Shown: piece after piece, positions 21,451-32,463 of the stretch
How positions within the stretch are numbered: the first letter of the stretch is position 1
Layout: every line of letters begins with the position of its first letter
Program-made: the position numbers and the translations under genes
Source of the DNA: Dermacentor variabilis
Taxonomy: Eukaryota; Arthropoda; Arachnida; Ixodida; Ixodidae
DNA length: 64,000 bases
Assembly: GCF_050947875.1 (NCBI RefSeq)
Contig: NC_134568.1
Span: 210,025,845-210,089,844, forward strand
Direction: 5' to 3'
The notes under the pieces: generated by a model
What the model saw: only the letters and a program-made list of their open reading frames with translations
Told to the model about the DNA's origin: nothing
Database searches by the model: none

Positions 21451-23464
21451 ACAGGAGTCTCAGAAGGAAAGCATTGCAGCTGACAAATTTATTATGGTCC
21501 AGGGATTGCCACTGTTTTTTCCAGGAGAGTTGCTCTACCAGTTGAGCAAAGTCTAGCAGATAGTAATGTGTGGGTGAATTAATCAACAGCTAAATCTGCA
21601 GGAATTTTGAATAAGCAAATTGGTTAGAAATTTCCAGGCTGGAGGAAGTTTGATGAAAGAGAAAAATGGCATCCACTAGAATGTAGAATAGAGCTGCAAA
21701 GTTGCAAAGTAGAATATTGCCTTTGTATCCTGATGCTGCTTTCAGGTGAATGCAAATTTTCCCTTTCATCCAAGTGGATTAAGGGCCGATTAAGGGTTGA
21801 AGCAATACCCTATATTTACACTGTTAAGCTTCTGGGTCAAGCATAAGTATTTCATTGCTATCAGCGTGTGGGGCAAATTTTGTTCTTAAGTGGGGAGGTG
21901 GGTCTTAGGCCAAGAATTTTTAAGGTCTTTATTTTTCGAGGTATAGTGCTAAAACCTGCACATATATGTAATGTTAGGTGCTTATTTGGAATGTAAGGTC
22001 CATTTCGTTTATCTTCTTTGGTTCAAATTTTATGCGAGTTTCCTTGAATTATCTTCTGCAAGGATTTGCAATATATATATGTTCCTTAGATTTCACTAAA
22101 TAAGGTATCAGTGGCTTCTGTATGATTGAAGGAATGCAATAAGACCAACCTTATAGTTCTGCCCTACCTAGAACACGAGTTGTGAGGTATTGTGTTTGAA
22201 ACTCTAAAAAGTGTTTCTTTTTTTTTTGTGACTAACTTTGAAGTCTTGCAGCTCATGTTCAGCTATAAGGTTAGTCTTATTGCATTTCTTGAGTTATACA
22301 GAAGCCATTGGTACCCTGTTTAGTGAAATTTCAGTAACTGATATATTGCAAATGTTTGCAAAAAATTATTTAAAGGAAGCTCACATAAAATTAGAACCAG
22401 AGGAGATAAACAGAAATGGACTGAATATTCAAAATAAACACATAACTTTACATATATGTACAACTTTTCAGCACCATATCTTGAAGAATAAAATCTTTTT
22501 TTTTTCTAAGATCCATCTTCCCCCTTAAATTTGTTAAATAGTTATTGTTACAAGCATTGTCACTATGCTTGCTAGTAATAACTGTTGTTTAGAGCTTAAG
22601 TGATGGCTTGATTTACTCAGCTTTCTTGATTTATTCAGCTGTTTGGATTACTTTTGTGTTGCTTTCCTCCTTATGGTAACAATTTTATGGGCAGTAGTGC
22701 TTATGTGTAGGTTGATGAGACGTTTTCTCTTGGACCCCTGAGGTTAGCACTACTAAATTAATTTTTGCCCATAAAACAACATAAAATGAAGACTATGGAC
22801 ATGAAGAGATTTTCTTCACTATGTTGGATAGCTGTCAATCCAGTAATTATGGTCTGAAGCCTCAATCTCAATTATTTAAGGGCAACATGATGATTAATTA
22901 CATTACTTTTAGTGTAAGCAGTCCAAAATGTGCACCAAGTGCAGTGTGGTTTTGGACATGAAGCAGGAGTCCTGTTATACCATGGAAGCTATGGAGGTGG
23001 TGGTTACATGGTACCACACACAACCTGCACTGCGACCATTCTACCAAATAGAGTGCGCTGAGCACTCGATGGAACAAGAGGGGAAGAAGGCTGGAGAACT
23101 AAACTAGCCTTAGCCCCAGGTTGAATATGCCGAAGTCCAGAATAAAGAATGGAAGGGGCACTTTTGCAGTGTGTGACCAGCTTTTGGCAAATGGCCATTA
23201 TCTGGCCTACCTTGGGCTGACTTGCACATGCACGAATGGTTTGTGATACTTCAGGACCACCACTTCCAATTTTCATGGTGTAATGAGCCTTCTGCTTCAT
23301 GTCTGAGCTGTGCTGCATTTGGCACATGTTTTGAACTGGTTGCATTAAATATTATGTAATTATCTGTGGCACTCTTGAGAAGTTCAGGCTTCATACCACA
23401 ATTATGGAGTTGACAGCTGCCTAAACAGGGGAAAAAAGCAAAATACAAGATTCCCATGTTGGTA
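21451..23464. other. Intron sequence without recognised features
   Basis: There is a weak internal inverted similarity around 22080-22330 (tttcactaaataaggtatca...aagaccaacctta against ataaggttagtcttattgc...gtaccctgtttagtgaa), forming a hairpin of about 250 bases. No coding motif. Confidence 0.5.
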
Positions 23465-24231
23465 TCGTATTTACTCGAATCTAACGCACACTTTTTTCAG
23501 ATAAAACAGATCCAAAAAATAGCGTGTGCGTTAGAACCGAGTACGGCCCTAAATCTGCGTTATCCCGGCATTTCAAAATGGCTTCCTCAAATGGCGCTTC
23601 GAGCCTAGCTGCCGTAGCTTCCTCCATGTGTTGTAGTACTTGTACTTAGGTTAGTCCACCGTCGGTCTTCCCATTTTGTGCGTTTGCTCTATCAGCATGG
23701 AAGTGCGGACTGCGAAGACGCACTGAGTATTCATCATGATGCCGCAATTAAAAGGAAAGTGATCACGTATGCGGAGACGGACGGAAATCGGGCCGCATCA
23801 GGGGAGTTCTGAGTTCCAAAAGTTGTGTACAGGATTGGCGTAAACAGGAGAGGCGTACAACACCGCCGGCTGCTACATACGGCGTGGCCGCACGGCCGCG
23901 CGGCCTCTATCTTGAAAGCGATTTCTGAAGTCTACAAATCTAGGCGCACCTGACCGTGTTCTCGTCGCTTAGTTCATGTTAGTTCGCTTAGTTCACTTTT
24001 TTATTTATCGCAACTTTAGTGTGTTGGGAGTAAATCTTTGTTTTTTTTCCAAATGAGAGAAAGTTGTATTTCTGTATGAAAGAATGAGGTGCGTGGTACT
24101 GTAAAGGACTTTTCCTTTTTTATGTCACGGCAAACGGGCGCATGTTACAATCGAGTGTGTTTTTTTTTCTTTTGTCGCAGAAAACGGGTGCATGTTGCAA
24201 TCGAGGGCACATTATAATGGAGTAAATACGG
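23465..24231. mobile_element. Deletion derivative of the POGK-like pogo element
   Basis: Starts tcgtatttactcgaatctaa after TA and ends ggagtaaatacgg before TA at 24232. Both ends match the element at 59400-61198. Around 23697-23880 it retains, in broken frames, the start of the same transposase (MEVRTAKTH, then a stop; LKGK; RRRTEIGPH), corresponding to MEAPSAKTCLVHHDA in the longer copy. The catalytic region is absent. It is about 767 bases against 1,799. Confidence 0.85.
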
Positions 24232-24589
24232 TAATGTATTAGTTGTAATAATAAGAAGCTGCTGCACCGTCAACTTCTGTATGTTTTCTATGGTGAAATA
24301 ATCCGCTTAATACAATGCCCTCATGCCACATTATCGGTAATAATGATGAAGTCTGGCTGCTGGGTGTCTGTGCTGAAAGGTAATGGAATGCGAAATTATT
24401 GAAAAGAAAAAGGAAAAACAGAAATTCGAGCTGCTGCACCCTCCCCACTGCCCCAATGGCCAGCGTGCACTCATACAATAAAACCTGTTTTCCAGCCCTC
24501 TCCACATCGCCAGCCTCACACACCTCTTTCCCGTTGCCCTCCAACCCCTCTAAACATGAATCTACGAGTGGTTTCTCGGTGCCTGTGCC

Positions 24590-25766
24590 TTGAACATGCC
24601 CATCGCCGGGCCAGTTCTGGTCACAAAGGCTAAGCAGTTTGCCCTACTCATCAACAATGTGGACTTCCAGCCAGGTGGCAGCTGGGTACAGCGCTTCAAA
24701 GAGAGGCACGGCATTGTTTACAAAGCCATCACTGGTGAGGGAGCTTCGCTTGCCATTGAGGCGAAGCAAAAGTGGGTGGAGGAAATGCTGCTCTGCATCC
24801 TCGACAATTATGTTGACACCGACGTATATAATGGCAATGAAACAGGACTGTTCTCCCGGATGTTGCCGTCCAAGACGCATGCACCCAAAGGAGACATGTA
24901 AGGGCGACAAGAACAGCAAGCTGCACCTCACTGCATTTTTGTGCACCAATAGGGATGGGAGTGACAAATGCCCTGCATTTGTCATTGGGAAATAAAAAAA
25001 TCTTCGCTGCTTCCACAGTACTGCCAGGATACTGGTACGCTACCATCACAACTGCAGGGCATGGATTATGTGAGAACTTTTTTGCGAGTGGCTCTTGGAG
25101 TTTGATCACTGTATTGAGCGATCTAAGAGGAAGATGGTGCTCATCCTAGATAATTGTAGTGCCCACCACTACCTGGCTAAGTTCTCAAGCATGGAAATTT
25201 TTTCTTGCCGCCAAACATGATAGCAGGCTTACAACCCATGGCGTCGGTGTGATAGCCAATTTTAGGTCATGTATCATTGCTGCATCCTGGACAAGTTAGT
25301 CTTGTTGATGGACATGGTCTCATGGACAAGCAAGAAGCAGTCTGACTTGAAGATCGATCTGTTGATGGCGGTGCAGTTTATCTTTGGTGCGTGGTTCGAA
25401 GTAAGTGCTTCTACGGTGCAGAACTGCTTTAGGAAAGCATGCTTTGTCTGAGGCAGCAGTGATTTATATAAAGCTTGCAAAGCTCCCACCGACGAAGTGA
25501 TGCCTGAACTTTGGTCTGCAGTCAACGAGGATGCTTCAGGAGTTGAAGAGTATCTACATGCGGATGACGCATTAGAAACATCAGAACTTCTAACCGATGA
25601 GGTGACCGTCGCAAACATGCTTGCATCGGATAGCCACGATAAAATTGATGGCGACGGTGACAGCAATGATGCGGTAGGGCAGGCTGCCTCAACGTTGTCC
25701 TCACAGGAGGCCCTGCAGATGATTCAATCCTTCCAGGGCTTTGTTTTACCTTCTTGCATTTCTTAA
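24590..25766 (+). pseudogene. Tigger/CENP-B-type pogo transposase pseudogene
   Basis: MNMPIAGPVLVTKAKQFALL and VDFQPGGSWVQRFKERHGIV are the second helix of the CENP-B-type DNA-binding domain. They are followed by YNGNETGLFSRMLPSKTHAP, the start of the DDE_1 domain; the family has an Asp before ETGLF, while here it is Asn. A frameshift after KGDM moves the frame to KGDKNSKLHLTAFLCTNRDG and SDKCPAFVIGK. Stops are frequent through 24900-25450. The C-terminal acidic region (25497-25766), with EVTVANMLASDS and QEALQMIQSFQGF, is open. The element's right end may be the gggttcgactg at 26129, followed by TA; the left end was not found. Not functional. Confidence 0.83.
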
Positions 25767-26138
25767 AAGGCCCCTTTTGGGGGCTACCAACACTATGCCT
25801 CAGCGGAACTTGCGTCGCTTGTCGTTCGTGACCCCTCCTTGCAGTTGTTATAGCAGTGCCATTCTTGAGTGCCGACAGCCTTGGCTTGTTACATGCGATC
25901 AGAGTGTGCAGGAACCAGAGTTAAACAGTTAAATGAGTCAACGCAATCAGCAGCCAGGAGGAAGGTGAAGAGCAGGGGCACTGGCCTCCCCACCATTATA
26001 GTTTTTTCCACAACAGCTCTGCTATCCCCCTATTCTGCTTTTTTTCATGCAACCTGGTTATAACAATTGTCAGTCATAACAATGGAATTTTTGTCGCACT
26101 TGAATATTGTTATAAGTGGGTTCGACTGTAAGTGTATA

Positions 26139-26795
26139 CCGTATTTACTTGAATCTAGGCTGTCCCTGATTCTAAACCGACCCCCGAATCTCCTATATAT
26201 ATAATTAATAATAAATATAGATAAAAATAGATATAATAAACTTACCTCGAATGTAGTCTGAACAAAAAAGCGAGGACAATATTCACAAAATGAAAATAGC
26301 ATTTATTGAATATGAACATGCCAAGCTTGTTCTACATCGCTATCTTCCATATTGCTGTCATCTCCTCATTACGGCCGGCGCATGCAAGAAGCGTCTCCCA
26401 TTGCCCCCTCCAACGACGAACATTTTTCTCATTGATACCGAAGTCCCGCCTGGCTTGGAACGTTTGACGATGCCTCTGCAGCTATCACAACTTTTCGTTT
26501 AAAAGCGGCAGCATAGTGGCATCGCCTGTTAGGTGCCATTACGATAACGCCACACTGCACGTTGATGCAACACAGGTCAAAATGGCAACATTACTCGTGT
26601 ACTTCTGTTGGCTACTGGTGCGGCTAGTAGTGGCTGCAATACTGACTTTTCTAGATGGCACTAGCTGTGCACCATATTTATCAATGTCATTTAAAAACTG
26701 GCGAATTTTTTAAAATCCTTGAATCTAAGCCGACCCTAGAGTTTGGTCTAGGATTATTTGAAATAAACTATTGGCCTAGATTCGAACAAATACAG
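26139..26795. mobile_element. TA-flanked MITE (ccgtatttacttgaatctagg family)
   Basis: Left end ccgtatttacttgaatctag at 26139 after TA. Right end pairs as cctagattcgaacaaatacag at 26795 before TA. Near the right end, gaatctaagccgaccctaga mirrors the left subterminal ctaaaccgaccc. No transposase. It abuts the Tigger relic's putative right end. Confidence 0.8.
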
Positions 26796-26797
26796 TA

Positions 26798-27620
26798 TAT
26801 ACTGTATATGCTGATGCTTATTTTGCATAGCGATGAAAGTGTGAGCACACGTGAATGGCACTGATTGCGAGACATTTTGTTATGGCGACAGGCAAGTCTT
26901 GCTTGCCGATGTGAACATTGATTGCCGTGAGTCTCTTCTTGGTCACCAATTGCAATCACACCGCAGGTGAGAATGAACCCTTAGAAATCCAGCAAAACAA
27001 ACTAGTGTTACTCCTTACTGTGCAAGCACAGGTTGAAAATAGCATTTGCTCCCGTGGGGACTGTTTAGGTGATGGCAGTTGGTGAAGAAAAGTGAACTGC
27101 TGGTTTTCTGAAGGAGTGATGGGAACATTATTCTTCTTATCTTGAATGAATAAAGAACTTGAAACTACAAAAAGTTAAAAGGGGTTTTTTGACTACAAAT
27201 TGTCATTTCTTGCACTGTGTGCATTATATAGCTTAAGCTGTTGCAGAGGGCATACTGTATGTACAGTACTCCCAGAATGGAATGTGTCAATTTAGGGCTA
27301 ACTAATATGCATACCTTTGTTTCCACCATCTCGAGTTTGTGTTACATTAACATAATTTGGCTCTTACACTTAATGAGAGTTCCTACCATCTTTTCTGACT
27401 CGATGCATAGTGACTTGACACCGCACTCTCAAGTATTTTTACTTATTTGGTCTTCTGGGTTAAAGTTTACCTGATGTGTTTGATTTCATGAGTATAGTGC
27501 GTCTGTACATGTGTGGGTGTATACTGCTAAGATGCTTTTTCGGGGGACTGATTTCTTTTGCATTCGTCTGATGCATAATTTTAACCTTTATCTGTATCTT
27601 CATTCATGATTTTTCTGCAG
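26798..27620. other. Intron sequence without recognised features
   Basis: No motif, repeat end or splice-bounded frame noted apart from the acceptor of the next exon. Confidence 0.5.
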
Positions 27621-27740
27621 TGCATGCTGCTGCAGTTGCTAGGAGCAGTTATGAAAAAAGTGAGCAGCAAGCAGTTTATAAATGGAGCTCTGGACAAAAT
27701 ATTTGAGCATATCAACCATTTACACCCACGGGAAAGAGAG
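27621..27740 (+). CDS. MROH1: MROH1-like exon
   Basis: Phase 0, 40 codons: CMLLQLLGAVMKKVSSKQFI then NGALDKIFEHINHLHPRERE. The acceptor is atttttctgcag (AG 27619-27620) and the donor GTAAAT at 27741. It matches the FLYKCIG..LG..SSKE segment of MROH1, with the conserved Ser-Ser-Lys. The 40-residue length and phase 0 boundaries are the same as in the next exon, consistent with one HEAT repeat per exon. Confidence 0.9.
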
Positions 27741-28403
27741 GTAAATAAAGCATTTTTTAAAGGTATTGCACTACAAAGTATGTAAACAGGGATATGTGCC
27801 TTGCCCAAAGTTACGTTAAAGGGGCGCCCTGAACCACCCCTAGAGCTTGGTGAAATAACATAGTCCGCGGGTAGCGTATGCTGCTGTCAACATTTCAACC
27901 AGGTTTTGCTGTCTTACGCGGTGCATGGAGTTCGCAAGGGAAGCGTGAAGTCACTTTTCTCTCAAACGCTCTCTTTTCAACAGAAGCCTGCTCCTCATTC
28001 TCTTCTGGATGCTTTATTTCGTAATAAAATGGATTCCCATACGCAGCTGCTATTGGTAGCTGCCGTCTGCTACGTGGCGTAGATACAGCAGCCGCTACGG
28101 TGTGCCGCCACGAGTCCACTGGCTAAGCGCACTGCGGCTTGCTGAGGACAGCTGCGGTTGGCTTATGTTTAGCACGTCGCAAGCACCAAAATTAGAAGTT
28201 GTAGCATCTAAGTTTAGCATCCAACATGAAATTTGAACTGCATGCCACGGTAACATTTACAATGTGGAGTTTTATGGGCACACCCCACTCTGCCATAGCT
28301 TTTGCAGTACAAGGCATTAAAGAAGGAAAGGGAGTACAGTGTAGGCTGTGTTTGATTGCCATTAACTCCACTTCTGCTGAATGCATTGAAGTACTTTTTG
28401 CGG

Positions 28404-29500
28404 CAAATCATAAGAAGCTAACAAACACTGGCACCAAGGACAACATAGGGGAAATTACTTGTGCTTAATAAATGAAATAAAGAAACGATAAATTAATGGA
28501 AAATAAAGCGGATGAAGAAACAACTTGCCGCAAGTGGGAACCGAACCCACAACCTTCGCATTTCGCGTGCAATGCTCTACCAATTGAGCTACCGCGACGC
28601 TGTTTCCCCATCCACTTTTCTTGGGTATTTATGTGTCCTAGTAGAACCCTGGGAGTATTATCCAGCACCACCGCTCACAGACCTTGGCGGCGGACGTGGA
28701 ACGTCCTTTCTACCGCAGGCGTCACGAGAACGTGATCTTTTTGGGTGAAGGCAACTGGTCAATAAACCCACACATGCTACCTGAAGGCATCAATGTTGCC
28801 GGATTTGAGACCCTCGTTACGAGAAAAAAAGGGGGTTAACCGAGGGGCCCGATTTTTATTAGTCGTATCATAAGAAGCCAACAAACACTGACATCAAGTA
28901 CAACATAGGGGAAATTACTTGTGCTTAATAAATGGAATAAAGAAACGACAAATTAATGGAAATGAAAGTGGATGAAAAAACAACTTGCCGCAGGTGGGAA
29001 CCGAACCTACAACCTTCGCATTTCGCGAAGGTTGTGGGTTTATTACATAACGAGGGTCTCAAATCAGGCAAATTTGATGCCTTCAGGTAGCATGTGTGGG
29101 TTTATTGACCAGTTGCCATCACCCAAAAAGATCACGTTCTCGTGACGCCTGCGGTAGAACGAATGTTCCACATCCGCCGCCAAGGTCTATGAGTGGTGGC
29201 GCTGGCTAACACTCCCAGGGTTCTACTAGGAAACATAAATACCCAAGAAAGTGGATGGGGAAACGGCGCTGTGGTAGCTCAATTCGTAGAGCATCGCACG
29301 CGAAATGTGAAGATTGTGGGATCGTTGCCCGCCTGCGGCAAGTTGTTTTTTCATCCACTTTCATTTCCATTAATTTGTCGTTTCTTTATTCCATTTATTA
29401 AGCACAAGTAATTTCCCCTATGTTCTTGGTGTCAGTGTTTGTTGGCTTCTTATATGACTAATAAAAATCGGGCCCCTTGGTTAACCCCCTTTCTCCTAGT
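28404..29500. repeat. Inverted-repeat complex with tRNA-like segments
   Basis: A unit of about 450 bases (28404-28860) runs: aagaagctaacaaacactgg, ttacttgtgcttaataaatg, an antisense tRNA-like segment, ggcgtcacgagaacgtgatc, gagaccctcgtta, ggggttaaccgaggggcccg. A second, truncated copy in the same orientation (about 28866-29035) stops inside the tRNA-like part at the palindromic junction ttcgcatttcgcgaaggttgtggg. A third copy then runs in the opposite orientation to about 29500. The array can fold into a hairpin of several hundred bases. Confidence 0.85.
28524..28602 (-). repeat. tRNA-like segment of the repeat (not a tRNA gene)
   Basis: Read on the - strand it has an A box (ggtagctcaattggtagagc) and a B box (gtgggttcggttcccac), spaced as in a tRNA with a possible anticodon stem between them. 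It is embedded in a dispersed repeat together with a common 3' body. An inverted counterpart is at about 29270-29345, where the B box has decayed (gtgggatcgttgcccgc). I read it as the Pol III promoter of a SINE-like element. A covariance-model search would settle whether any copy still folds as a tRNA. Confidence 0.7.
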
Positions 29501-29589
29501 TTTTCGTGGCAAAGTATTTCTGAAATAGCCTATTTTCACTTTAAATGCTATTGTACACTTCAATGAAAAGTGGTTCAGGGCCCCTTTAA

Positions 29590-30572
29590 GAAATTTAATG
29601 CTACTCTTCTAACAAATTATTAGTGTTCTGCAATGCACATCTGTCATGTTTATCTCTTTAGCTGTGTCTTTGTGGGATAACAGTTAGATGAGATCTTACT
29701 AGATTGGGATGCTTCATGGTTGGGCAGGACCTCACTGATTCCTGTGTTTTGTATGCTGCAGGTAATTAGTATTTTGTAGGGGTGTGAGTATATTAAAAAT
29801 TTCAAATAATAATAGAATAGTCTTGGCTACTAAATTCAAAAATTTACAATTGAATATTGTTGAATGCGTGTTCCTGTTTTAATGTAATGGATAAGAAGAT
29901 TTATTGGAATCTCAAGAGAGAAAGTCTGATGTTAGTGTAGTCTGTTCCAAATATTCTGGTGCAGGAGCTACACTTGTTGCACAGAGGCACCAACTCCTGA
30001 GCAAACGTACAGGGTAGATAATTTGCGTGCAATAATTTTCTTCATTCTATAAGAATAAGCCTACGAATCTGTTGTCTTGATTTAGTAAAAGCAGTTTATT
30101 ATTCCGTCAGTCTCGCTATGTTTGCATCCCATTAAAACAATGTATGGTGCTATAGTATCACACTTTTCTACAGCAAACACAGCACCCTATATGTGTATCT
30201 GGTTGATGTGTTGTGGTTTCCTTTTCATTGTCATATTGCACCAGATAACTGAAAGCAGCTGTTGCACAAGTTCCTCGGTTGACTTGATGTCCATTTGTGA
30301 ACGACATTACTTACACGTATCAAATAATGTTAATAAACCTTCTTTAATTACCAAACAGACTCTTCAAGAACTAAATGTCTCACTTTGTTTAGAAATAAAA
30401 TCTTTGGTATTTGATTTAGTAATTGAAGCTTGTTTTTCTATAATGTTTGTGTCCACTATGATGTGGAAAGTTCACTGTTTTAACGCCCCTAGTATTTTAG
30501 TATTAGTAGGGTTTTTAATAGTTTGACAGTAATTTCTTCACATGATGTTTGATTTTACACTTTCGCTTTCAG
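29590..30572. other. Intron sequence without recognised features
   Basis: The open frame at 30122-30526 is 134 codons but is hydrophobic and Cys-rich, with no motif I know, no flanking splice sites consistent with the gene phase, and AT-rich composition like the intron. I treat it as chance. Confidence 0.5.
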
Positions 30573-30692
30573 GGTTGTGCTCTTGCAGTAGGTATGTGTG
30601 CAGCAACCCACTTGGACGCTGTGGTAGTGAAGTTAGAGCAAGTAGCAAAAGATGACCTTCGTAAAAACTCTGGATTTCTTAGCTTTCTGAAG
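30573..30692 (+). CDS. MROH1: MROH1-like exon
   Basis: Phase 0, 40 codons: GCALAVGMCAATHLDAVVVK then LEQVAKDDLRKNSGFLSFLK. Acceptor: cactttcgctttcag (AG 30571-30572). Donor: GTGAGG at 30693. The G(C/L)A..G.CA..HL......LE......RKS..L.F.K pattern is one of the clearest MROH1 signatures in the window. A 10 kb intron follows that contains the dead LINE and its host element. Confidence 0.93.
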
Positions 30693-30787
30693 GTGAGGAG
30701 AATACCTTTGTTGCTGTTGTTCTTACTCTAAGTGCAATATTCTGTGCTTCAACAGAAATGCTCCTTGGCCTAGTTGGTATTTGCTAA

Positions 30788-30907
30788 AAGACATATTTGC
30801 TGTAAAGAAGACACACACAGGAAGGAAGACACACTGACGATGACACAGGCGAATAGTGTGTGTTCCATTTTGTGTTGTGTCCTCCTTGTGGCAAATATGC
30901 CTTTCAA
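30788..30907. repeat. Imperfect palindrome, Penelope-tail-like
   Basis: agacatatttgctgtaaagaag pairs with the region ending ggcaaatatgcctttc. The arms carry cacacacaggaaggaagacac and gttgtgtcctccttgtgg, the same purine/pyrimidine pattern as the palindromes at 12722, 18112 and 36942. It follows the MROH1 exon by about 95 bases. Confidence 0.6.
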
Positions 30908-31716
30908 CAATATGCTGCAAGGATATAAAGTTTCATATAAGCTGCTATGAAGATATAAGTATTCCCAGCTGTTAACTGGGAATACCTTTGCTCACATAAC
31001 CATGCGTGCCAGTGAGTACGTTTACCTTTTTTTGTGAAAACCAAATTAAGACTGTAAAGGTGTGGTAGGGAGCAAGCTTGCACACATTGTTGAACGGTGT
31101 AAAAAGTGGCATAGTCTGCTCCGCATCAGTTGGAAAAGGGTTACTTAACTGCACACCCATGATAGTCTGAAAAAGTACATCATAGGCTCTTTGTTTTTTT
31201 TAAACGACATGAACAGTGGTGGCACTTTCAACTATATTACCGCATGTTCCGGTGTATAAGTTGCATTATTTTTCTCAGAATTTTTCGTAGGTGCGCCTTA
31301 TAAAATGGTACGACTTATATACAATTTCTTTATTTTTTCAAAAAACTGTTGTCAAAACCGGATTGGATGCTATGGTCACACAAAGCTCGCTGGGTTAGCC
31401 TCCTCTGGAAGTTGCTACGGGTTGTGTGCACGCTATGGAAGTACCAGGTTCTTCTCATAATCAAGTTGCAAAGTGCCCTGCAAGAAGGACGGTGCAGTAA
31501 CATAAGCGGCGGCAGGCTGACCACGAGTCAACCAACTTTGAAGTCGTCAAATCTGCAGATCGCTTTCAAAATAGGGCGCGCGCTGCTGTGTAAACTACGC
31601 AGTTGCTACCAGAGTAGAAGCCGCCACCGCCCCCTCCCTCCCACGCTGCCTTCCCGCTTTCCTCCCTTGTGTGCGATTCGGCTCACAGTCGCATGCTCTC
31701 CCAATGCTATTGCCTT

Positions 31717-31797
31717 TGTACGGAACATTGTGGTGACCACGATGGTATAAATGCGCCTGGAGCGTCCATATCATAGCTGTCGCAATTACATAGGAAT
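31717..31797 (+). repeat. Dispersed repeat (gcctggagcgtccat family)
   Basis: tgtacggaacattgtggtga, then aaatgcgcctggagcgtcca and gctgtcgcaatt. Related copies at 37678-37752 and 45639-45713 read gaaatgc(a/g)cctggagcgtcca, ttgctatcgcaataaaa. All three lie in + orientation, each near the edge of a decayed element. No coding potential. Confidence 0.75.
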
Positions 31798-32043
31798 TAC
31801 ACTGATACGTTGGTGCGTGACCCGCGTTTAATTCAATTCAATTCAATTTCTTTATTTTCCAAAACAAGTTTTGTGGTTGACAGGGCTAAAAGCTGCGGTC
31901 TGCAGCTTGACAGAGGCCCGGACACCATATTCAAGGCAGGGCTTGACCTCGACGTGAATGTCGAACCGTTAAACAAAAACGTACAGAAAATAACAGTTCA
32001 TCAGAATAAAAATACATAATACCAGATATATTGCTTATATAAG

Positions 32044-32188
<145 letters not shown>

Positions 32189-32463
32189 GTCAAATATAAT
32201 GAAAGAAAGAGGGAAACTAACGTATACACATATATATATATACATATATACACACATATACATATACATATGCATATACAGAAACGCATAATACATCAGG
32301 AAAAGAATCACATTCCAAAAACACTACAATGTGAAATACAAGCAGACACAGGAGTATTTAGCTTGTGTTAAAGAAAAAAAAAAGAATATGAATGTACGTA
32401 GCTTCACGACAATAGTGGTAAGCTTCACGACAATAGTGGTAGGTATGATATTTTTTTTTTTTT

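Larger units (their letters stand above)
27816..29589. mobile_element. TTAA-flanked element carrying tRNA-like insertions
   Basis: Left: TTAA (27816-27819), then aggggcgccctgaaccac. Right: gtggttcagggccccttt, then TTAA-type end (29586-29589). The termini are inverted copies. The target suggests a piggyBac- or Kolobok-type non-autonomous element. Its interior holds the tRNA-like inverted-repeat complex at about 28400-29500. No transposase seen. Confidence 0.75.

Noticed and set aside
28524..28602. A functional tRNA gene on the - strand
   Set aside because: The segment is part of a dispersed repeat with inverted copies and a shared body; A and B boxes alone are expected of a SINE head.
30122..30526. 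134-codon + strand frame as a separate gene
   Set aside because: AT-rich composition like the intron, no known motif, no splice or promoter support.
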